Below, piece by piece: positions 12,919 to 18,281 of a DNA stretch of 18,281 bases. Source of the DNA: DATAYF01 sp036272735 (GTDB lineage: Bacteria > Chloroflexota > Ktedonobacteria > Ktedonobacterales > Ktedonobacteraceae); contig DATAYF010000523.1 in the NCBI GenBank assembly GCA_036272735.1, positions 1-18,281 on the forward strand. The letters run 5' to 3'. Made by a program: the position numbers and the translations under genes. The notes under the pieces were generated by a model. It was not told where the DNA came from. It did no database searches and saw nothing but the letters and a program-made list of their open reading frames with translations. The first letter of the stretch is position 1, and every line of letters begins with the position of its first letter.

Positions 12919-14547
12919 CTATTGCAGCACCGTCTCATCGCCTACTCGCACGGTAGTGTCTTGCTTGCTGGTCTGGCTAACCCGTTTCCCATCAATCATG
13001 AGCCCTGCTGCAAGCGCGCTAACGAACGAGAGGCCAGCACAGATGAGCATGACCACGCGAAAACCTGACACAAAGGACTGATCGATGGCCTGCTTGAGTT
13101 GCGCCTGGACCTGACCAGCTATCCCTCGAGTAATGTTGATACCAGCTAACTTACCGCTTTGTGCCTGGACCGCCTGCCGGAGCGCCGGGGGAAGGTGCAG
13201 AAGCGACAGGTGTTGATCGAGGCTGCTACCAAAGGCCTGCGAGATCACAATGCCCAGAACAGCAATAGCAATCAGCCCGGCTGTCCGCGAGATGGCGTTA
13301 TTGATACCCGACGCGGTGCCCGCGTAGTGTCGCTCGACGGCATTCATGACCGTGGTGGTCAACGGAGCCACCGTTACCGTCATACCGATGCTCATCACAA
13401 GCACTGCCGGAAAAAATGTGATCCAGTAGCTCCCCCCTATATCCGGCACAGCAAAGAGTAGAAAGCCCACGGCGGTGATGCTGGGGCCGATCACGAGTGG
13501 TATTTTTGCGCCAACGCGCTTGACCAGGCCACCGGTCCAGCGTGAAAGCAGGAACATGGTCAGCGCGAAGGGGATCAACGCGGCTCCTGCCGCTGCTGGC
13601 GAGTAGCCCTGCACCTGGATCAAGTTGAAAGGAATGAAGTAGGTTGCACCGCTGAGAGCACCGTAGAGCAGGAATGTCAGCAGATTTGCCCCACTGAAGG
13701 TTCGGGAACGGAACACCGTCAGTGGCATCATCGGGTGGGCAATGCGTGCTTCAACCAGGAGGAAAATAATCAGGGCCGCAACACCGATCGCAAGAGCACC
13801 AAGCACAAGTGGATTCAAGAGGCCGAGAGAGCTGGACTCGATCAAACCGGCAACAATTCCGGCCAGGCTCACTGTCGCCAACAGAGTGCCGAGCCAGTCG
13901 AGCCTGCCACGCACATTCTCGTCGCGGCTCTCTGGAACACGCCAGAGCAATACCACGAGCACAATCACCGCCAGCGGCACGTTGATGAAGAAGACCCAAC
14001 GCCAGGAGGCATATTGCACCAACCAGCCACCCAACACGGGACCAAGCACCGACGTAATCGCGGTCGCGCCTGACCAGGTACCGATAGCCTGCCCACGCCG
14101 CTCGTCGTTAAACGAGGCGCTGATGATGGCAAGACTGCCTGGGACAAGTAGAGCGCCGCCAATCCCTTGCACGGCCCGCGCAAGGATTAATTGACCGATA
14201 TTTGGCGAGAGACCACACCAGATCGAGGCCAGGGCGAACAGAGCGGTACCGAAAGCAAAAATACGTCGCCGCCCGAAATGATCGCCCAGCGAGCCACCTA
14301 CGAGAATAAGCGCCGACAGAAAGAGCGCGTACGCCTCAATCACCCACTGCACATCGGCAGAGGAGGCATTGAGTTCCTTTTGCAGCACAGGGAGTGCTAC
14401 ATTGACTACGGAGCCGTCGATAAAGGCCATACTTGAGCCGAGAATGGTTGCGATGAGTACCCACAGCCCGGCATCGCGAGCCGGAGTGCACTTTGGGGCC
14501 GACCGAATGACACCCTCGTCGCATGGAGACTTGACAGAATGGATCAT
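12919..14547 (-). CDS. DHA2-family MFS drug/proton antiporter (EmrB/QacA type)
   Basis: A 542-residue major facilitator with about 14 transmembrane helices, the DHA2 topology, which exports drugs or other hydrophobic compounds in exchange for protons. Signatures are DGSVVNVALP at 44-53 in helix 1 (motif D1), motif A GGSLGDHFGRRRIF at 84-97, the RAVQGIGGALLVPGSLAII region at 124-142, and antiporter motif C SVLGPVLGGWL at 166-176. A long extracytoplasmic loop near 440-495 precedes the last helix. Length is normal. AAAAGG at 14555-14560 is 7 nt from ATG 14547, a modest ribosome site. An operator-like inverted repeat lies 29 nt upstream, suggesting repression, but no regulator gene is adjacent. 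The substrate cannot be assigned. Confidence 0.92.
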   Translation of the reverse strand: MIHSVKSPCDEGVIRSAPKCTPARDAGLWVLIATILGSSMAFIDGSVVNVALPVLQKELNASSADVQWVIEAYALFLSALILVGGSLGDHFGRRRIFAFGTALFALASIWCGLSPNIGQLILARAVQGIGGALLVPGSLAIISASFNDERRGQAIGTWSGATAITSVLGPVLGGWLVQYASWRWVFFINVPLAVIVLVVLLWRVPESRDENVRGRLDWLGTLLATVSLAGIVAGLIESSSLGLLNPLVLGALAIGVAALIIFLLVEARIAHPMMPLTVFRSRTFSGANLLTFLLYGALSGATYFIPFNLIQVQGYSPAAAGAALIPFALTMFLLSRWTGGLVKRVGAKIPLVIGPSITAVGFLLFAVPDIGGSYWITFFPAVLVMSIGMTVTVAPLTTTVMNAVERHYAGTASGINNAISRTAGLIAIAVLGIVISQAFGSSLDQHLSLLHLPPALRQAVQAQSGKLAGINITRGIAGQVQAQLKQAIDQSFVSGFRVVMLICAGLSFVSALAAGLMIDGKRVSQTSKQDTTVRVGDETVLQ

Positions 14548-14575
14548 ATAAATACCTTTTCATAGAGGTGTTACA

Positions 14576-14607
14576 TAGCTACCTATCTGCTTGCTTTTAG
14601 GTAACTA
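14576..14607 (-). promoter_or_regulatory. Operator-like inverted repeat upstream of the MFS gene
   Basis: TAGCTACCTA (14576-14585) and TAGGTAACTA (14598-14607) are inverted with one mismatch over 10 bp, separated by 12 nt. A possible minus-strand promoter (TTCAAT, 17 nt, TTAAAT with its -10 at 14607-14612) overlaps the outer arm. This is the usual arrangement for a TetR- or MarR-type repressor site on an efflux gene. Confidence 0.4.
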
Positions 14608-14682
14608 TTTAACGGTAAAACATCGAGAAATTGAAGCACTACCTGTTACATACCAGCCTTCTTCATACCGCTCTCCTGACGG

Positions 14683-14949
14683 TTACTCAAGCTCAAACAT
14701 AACCTGATCAATATAACACCAATTCCAGTTCTCACCCGGCTCGAAGGAGCGCATGAGTGGGTGTCCTGTCGCGTGAAAATGCTTCGTGGCGTGCTCGTTC
14801 TTTGAAGAGTCGCAACACCCGACGTGTCCACACATCAGGCACTCGCGAAGATGCACCCAGCTATCCCCCATTTTCAAACATTCTTCACACCCTTCAGCAC
14901 TCGGCTTCACCTGTTGCATCTGATCGAGATGAGTACATTGCTTTGCCAT
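14683..14949 (-). CDS. Bacterial ZnF-UBP domain protein
   Basis: An 88-residue protein that is essentially one UBP-type zinc finger. Candidate zinc ligands are Cys5 and His7 (CTH), Cys21 and Cys24 (CEEC), Cys37 and Cys40 (CLMC), Cys45 or Cys46, and His53, His57 and His63 (HATKHFHATGHP). The core HLRECLMCGHVGCCDS and the C-terminal WNWCYID match the domain that in eukaryotic USP5 and HDAC6 binds the free C-terminus of ubiquitin. Bacterial copies exist, and I know of no established role for them. ATG 14949 is chosen because AAAAGGAG at 14956-14963 is 6 nt upstream; an in-frame extension from 15084 has no such site. A weak minus-strand promoter (TTGTTG 15023-15028, 17 nt, TAAATT 15000-15005) may drive it. 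No clear terminator follows. Confidence 0.88.
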   Translation of the reverse strand: MAKQCTHLDQMQQVKPSAEGCEECLKMGDSWVHLRECLMCGHVGCCDSSKNEHATKHFHATGHPLMRSFEPGENWNWCYIDQVMFELE

Positions 14950-15076
14950 ACGTTTCTCCTTTTCCGGCACCTGGTCTTCTGCGTACAAATCACACGTGAA
15001 ATTTACGGTGCACTGAATACTACAACAAAATCGCAACACGTTTCCTGACCCTTTAGGGCCAGGGGGTCGCGAAGTA

Positions 15077-15085
15077 TGGTACAAT
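15077..15085 (+). promoter_or_regulatory. Extended -10 promoter of pcrA
   Basis: TGGTACAAT matches an extended -10 (TG, one base, TACAAT at 15080-15085). No -35 consensus is seen at the right distance. Transcription would start near 15092, giving a leader of about 65 nt. It is divergent from the ZnF-UBP gene. Confidence 0.45.
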
Positions 15086-15156
15086 AGCGAAGAATTACGG
15101 ATAGGTCGACGCGAATTCCGCGTATTTTTTTGATGTTTTTATTGTTTGGGAGTGTG

Positions 15157-17559
15157 ATGACGATGTTGGAACAACACAATTTGTTAGCTGGACTGAATGA
15201 GCCGCAGAGAAAAGCGGTCACAACCACGCAAGGGCCGGTGCTGATCCTGGCCGGGCCGGGCAGTGGCAAAACACGCGTCATCACGCACCGCATTGCCTAC
15301 CTCGCTCAGCACGAGGACATTCTACCCTGGCGCATCCTGGCCGTCACCTTTACCAACAAAGCAGCTAAAGAGATGCGCGAACGCCTGGAAAAGCTGGTTG
15401 GCATCAGCGAAGCCAAAGAAATGACCATTGGCACCTTTCACGCCATCTGCGCGCGTGTCCTGCGCACCGAGGCCGATTACTTGGCCCCCATCGGCTTGAA
15501 CAGGTCGTTTCTAATCTTCGATACCGACGACCAGTCAACCTTGATCAAGCAGGCCATCAAACAACTGGACCTGGATGAGAAGATCTACCGACCCGGAGCC
15601 ATGCAGGCGATGATTTCACGCGCCAAAAACGAGATGTACGGGCCAGATCAGATGGCGGAGCGAGCTACCAAGTACGCGGAAGAGGTGGCGGCACGCGTCT
15701 ACAAGGTTTATCAGAAATTGATGCGCGGCAACAATGGTGTCGATTTCGACGACCTGTTGATGCTGACCGAACAGCTCTGGCGACGCACGCCGGAGGTGCT
15801 TGAGCGCTACCAACGGAAGTGGCAATACCTGCATGTCGACGAGTTTCAGGACTGTAACCTGCCGCAGTACAAGCTCATGCGTTTGTTGGCGTACGGCACC
15901 TACGAGCGGCACGAAGGTCTGGGCAACATCTGCGTCGTGGGCGACGATGACCAGATGATCTACTCGTGGCGCGGGGCCAGCGCGGAGAATGTAATTCGCT
16001 TCGAAGAGGATTTCCCCAAACGCCAGATCATCATCCTCGACCAGAACTATCGCTCCACACAAAACATCCTGGACGCCGCGCAGCACATCGTCAAGCGCAA
16101 TCGTCTGCGCAAAGAGAAGGACCTGTGGACCGACAAGGGACAGGGCGCGAAAATCAGCGTGCACACGGCCCACAACGAGGAGCAGGAGGGAAACTACACG
16201 GCGCAAGAGATCAAGCTGCTGATGGGGCGCGGCGAGGTCGAACGGCTCGGTGAGGTCGCGGTAATGTATCGTACCAACGCGCAATCACGAGCGTTGGAAG
16301 AGCAATTTCTGCGCTGGAACATCCCCTATAAAGTGATTGGTAGTCGCAAGTTCTACGAACGCAAAGAAATTAAAGATATGCTGGCCTACTTGCGCATGCT
16401 CGCCAATCCCAACGATGACCTGAGCCTTGCCCGCATCATCAACGTACCCAATCGTAAGATCGGAGCCAGGACGCTCGCCGAGCTACAGAACTGGGCCAAC
16501 GCAAAGAATGTCTCGCTCATGGAAGCCATCAAGCACATCAACGAGCAGCCCACGCTGGGCAAAGCGGCGAAGAGCGCGTTGGAAAAGTTTGGGCAACTGG
16601 TTGCCGATCTGACGGAAGCCATCGATGATCTAGAACTACCCGACCTGCTGGATCGCATCGCCGAGCGCAGCGGCTACGGCCCCGAACTGCGCGCCAACGG
16701 GGACCAGGAGTTGGATCGTTGGGCCAACGTACTCGAACTGCGCCGCGTGGCCGAGGATTATTCTGAAATCGAAACACGGGCTGCACTCGACCTCTTTTTG
16801 GAGAATGTGGCGCTGGTGGGCGGTGCCGACACAGAGCAAACCAGCGAGAACGGCACGCTGATCAAGGAAGAGAACAAAGACGCCGTGACACTAATCACGC
16901 TACACGCCGCCAAGGGCCTTGAATTTCCGGTGGTCTTCATCGTCGGGATGGACGAGGGTTCGCTGCCACATTCACGCTCGGTCAGCAAGCCGGAAGAGTT
17001 GGAAGAGGAGCGTCGCCTGGCATATGTCGGCTTTACACGTGCCATGAAGCGGCTCTATCTGGTACGCGCCACGTATCGTTCGGTATTTGGCGAGACGCAA
17101 ATCACCGAGCCATCGCGCTTCATCGACGAAATTCCCAACGAACTGATGACGCGCAAAGGCATCGGCGCTGGTGACACACAAAGGGGTGCGGCCCGTACCA
17201 AAGCCACGCGTAGACAAAGTTCATGGGAAGACGATATCAACCAGGACCCCTACGGAGCGGCGGGTGGTCGCGTGTTTGGTCGTGGTGCGCCGCAAAAGAG
17301 CAGCCCGAACTACACTGTAACTACACGCGTTGGCCCATTGTCACAACCACCGCAAGCAACGCCACCTACCCCCAAACCAGCCAGGCCCAAGGGACAACGC
17401 TTCAAGGCGGGTGAACATGTGCGCCACAACATCTTCGGCGAGGGCGTGGTGCTCAAAAGCGAACTGGAAGAGGAGACCGAATTCGTGGAGATACAATTCC
17501 ACGGCAAGTTCGGCAAGAAGCGCCTGAGTATGGACTTCGCAAACCTGGAAAAGCTGTAG
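15157..17559 (+). CDS. pcrA: ATP-dependent 3'-5' DNA helicase PcrA/UvrD
   Basis: An 800-residue superfamily 1A helicase acting in nucleotide-excision and mismatch repair and in removing proteins from DNA. All motifs are present: Q-motif GLNEPQRKAV at 12-21, Walker A AGPGSGKT at 32-39, Ia AVTFTNKAAKEM at 62-73, Ib TIGTFH at 90-95, II DEFQD at 228-232 (Phe where Tyr is common), III VVGDDDQMIYSWRG at 260-273, IV DQNYRS near 295-300, V TLHAAKGLEFPVVFIVG near 580-596, and VI RRLAYVGFTRA near 619-629. A flexible Pro/Thr-rich linker leads to a C-terminal Tudor-like domain at about 748-800 (GEHVRHNIFGEGVV), which in PcrA contacts RNA polymerase. GGGAG at 15148-15152 is 4 nt from ATG 15157 and 10 nt from ATG 15163. 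The LRR gene follows after 2 nt. Confidence 0.95.
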   Translation: MTMLEQHNLLAGLNEPQRKAVTTTQGPVLILAGPGSGKTRVITHRIAYLAQHEDILPWRILAVTFTNKAAKEMRERLEKLVGISEAKEMTIGTFHAICARVLRTEADYLAPIGLNRSFLIFDTDDQSTLIKQAIKQLDLDEKIYRPGAMQAMISRAKNEMYGPDQMAERATKYAEEVAARVYKVYQKLMRGNNGVDFDDLLMLTEQLWRRTPEVLERYQRKWQYLHVDEFQDCNLPQYKLMRLLAYGTYERHEGLGNICVVGDDDQMIYSWRGASAENVIRFEEDFPKRQIIILDQNYRSTQNILDAAQHIVKRNRLRKEKDLWTDKGQGAKISVHTAHNEEQEGNYTAQEIKLLMGRGEVERLGEVAVMYRTNAQSRALEEQFLRWNIPYKVIGSRKFYERKEIKDMLAYLRMLANPNDDLSLARIINVPNRKIGARTLAELQNWANAKNVSLMEAIKHINEQPTLGKAAKSALEKFGQLVADLTEAIDDLELPDLLDRIAERSGYGPELRANGDQELDRWANVLELRRVAEDYSEIETRAALDLFLENVALVGGADTEQTSENGTLIKEENKDAVTLITLHAAKGLEFPVVFIVGMDEGSLPHSRSVSKPEELEEERRLAYVGFTRAMKRLYLVRATYRSVFGETQITEPSRFIDEIPNELMTRKGIGAGDTQRGAARTKATRRQSSWEDDINQDPYGAAGGRVFGRGAPQKSSPNYTVTTRVGPLSQPPQATPPTPKPARPKGQRFKAGEHVRHNIFGEGVVLKSELEEETEFVEIQFHGKFGKKRLSMDFANLEKL

Positions 17560-17561
17560 GG

Positions 17562-18281
17562 ATGGGCGCTCTATCGCTGCGTTACTGCGGATTGACCACG
17601 CTCCCCGAAGCGCTCAAGCAGTACACCGACCTGGAACAACTAGATGTGACTGGCAACCAGCTCTACGCGCTGCCCGAATGGCTTGGCAAGCTGACCCACC
17701 TGAAAAAGCTCTATCTCGACGATAACGAGTTGATGGCACTGCCCGCATCGCTCGGTAATCTGACTGAGCTTGAAGAGCTGCACATCGATAAGAACCAGAT
17801 CATCGAGCTTCCTGAAAACATCGACCGGCTCACGCAGCTTAAAATCCTGAGCGCCTACGACAGCGGTCTGGACATTGTTCCCGAAAGTCTTGGTCACCTG
17901 CTGCATCTCGAAGAGGTTAGCCTGGGAAACAACCAGTTGTACGCGCTGCCTGAGTCGTTCTGGCAGCTAACCGAACTGCGTACATTGAACATCAGCGAAA
18001 ATCGGTTGTCCTCGCTACCCAAGGATATTGGCAACCTTAGCAAGCTCACCATGCTGGATATCGGTCATAATGAGCTGACCACGCTTCCTGAGCCGCTTGG
18101 CAACCTGCACAGCCTGGCTTCTTTTCTCTATATCAGCAACAATTACCTCACCACGCTACCTGCATCGCTTGGCAACCTGCATAAGCTCCGGTACCTCAAC
18201 GTTACCGACAATCGATTGACAGCACTACCTGAGAGCATAGGGAATCTGGCGGACCTCGTAGAATTGAGACTGTACAATAAC
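17562..18281 (+). CDS. Leucine-rich-repeat protein (partial, runs off the window)
   Basis: From ATG 17562 the frame stays open for 240 codons to the window end. It encodes ten consecutive LRRs of about 23 residues and the start of an eleventh, with the pattern LxxLxLxxNxLxxLPxxLGxL, as in plant PIRL and animal Shoc2-like LRRs. There is no signal peptide or transmembrane helix, so this part should be a cytoplasmic protein-binding solenoid. Repeat five is irregular (LSAYDSGLDIVPESL, Ser for the conserved Asn), and repeat nine has one extra residue. The protein begins inside an LRR with no N-terminal cap. The start is only 2 nt after the pcrA stop and has a poor ribosome site (AGGG next to the ATG), so coupling to pcrA translation is likely. 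The C-terminal domain and partner are not visible. Confidence 0.88.
   Translation, partial: MGALSLRYCGLTTLPEALKQYTDLEQLDVTGNQLYALPEWLGKLTHLKKLYLDDNELMALPASLGNLTELEELHIDKNQIIELPENIDRLTQLKILSAYDSGLDIVPESLGHLLHLEEVSLGNNQLYALPESFWQLTELRTLNISENRLSSLPKDIGNLSKLTMLDIGHNELTTLPEPLGNLHSLASFLYISNNYLTTLPASLGNLHKLRYLNVTDNRLTALPESIGNLADLVELRLYNN

Noticed and set aside
14950..15084. 45-residue N-terminal extension of the ZnF-UBP protein.
   Set aside because: It has no ribosome site at its start, overlaps the divergent promoter region, and a strong AAAAGGAG precedes the internal ATG at 14949.
15616..16284. 222-codon minus-strand open frame inside pcrA.
   Set aside because: The plus strand encodes conserved helicase motifs throughout; the antisense product (Leu/Val/His-rich) is a codon-usage shadow.

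Overview
The window looks like chromosomal DNA of a Gram-positive-like, GC-moderate soil bacterium. The mix of a sensor-less histidine kinase with an NEG-type ATP-binding box, a Gly-rich secreted peptide, a LysM/transglycosylase protein, a ZnF-UBP protein and a leucine-rich-repeat protein suggests Chloroflexota, class Ktedonobacteria. That assignment is inference from protein flavour and layout; no rRNA gene is present. There are no tRNAs, rRNAs, CRISPR arrays, phage genes or transposase genes. Several ORFs carry N-terminal extensions that I trimmed to the start with the best ribosome binding site.

Layout. 1-88: the tail of an unknown gene. 371-1207: an orphan soluble histidine kinase. 1236-1366: a MITE-like inverted-repeat element. 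1524-1838 (-): a small secreted Gly/Ala-rich protein. 2449-2751: a DUF4177-like protein, preceded by a long intergenic stretch with RNA-like folding potential. 2903-4399: an aldehyde dehydrogenase. 4787-8749: a nucleoside-type ABC importer (permease, permease, double ATPase) with no substrate-binding lipoprotein beside it. 8844-9722 (-): a single-pass membrane protein with an FG-GAP-like motif. 10050-10904 (-): a PHP-family phosphoesterase. 11060-11809 (-): a DUF554 membrane protein. 12017-12706 (-): a secreted LysM plus lytic transglycosylase protein with a structured leader. 12919-14547 (-): a DHA2 drug/proton antiporter with an operator-like inverted repeat. 14683-14949 (-): a bacterial ZnF-UBP protein. 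15157-17559: PcrA helicase, followed after 2 nt by a leucine-rich-repeat protein that runs off the right edge.

Most genes are separate transcription units. The clear co-transcribed sets are the ABC importer (the first two genes overlap by one base in TAATG) and pcrA plus the LRR gene. I see no single multi-gene defence or biosynthetic system.

The most striking non-coding feature is the punctuation. Nearly every gene or operon ends with a long, perfect or near-perfect inverted repeat, with arms from 12 up to 29 bp. Each has its own sequence and usually no T-tract. Two of them (8768-8826 and 9989-10046) have 29-bp arms with almost no loop. The other good leads are the folded leader of the LysM/transglycosylase gene, whose first helix begins at the predicted transcription start, and the folded segment at 2215-2330.
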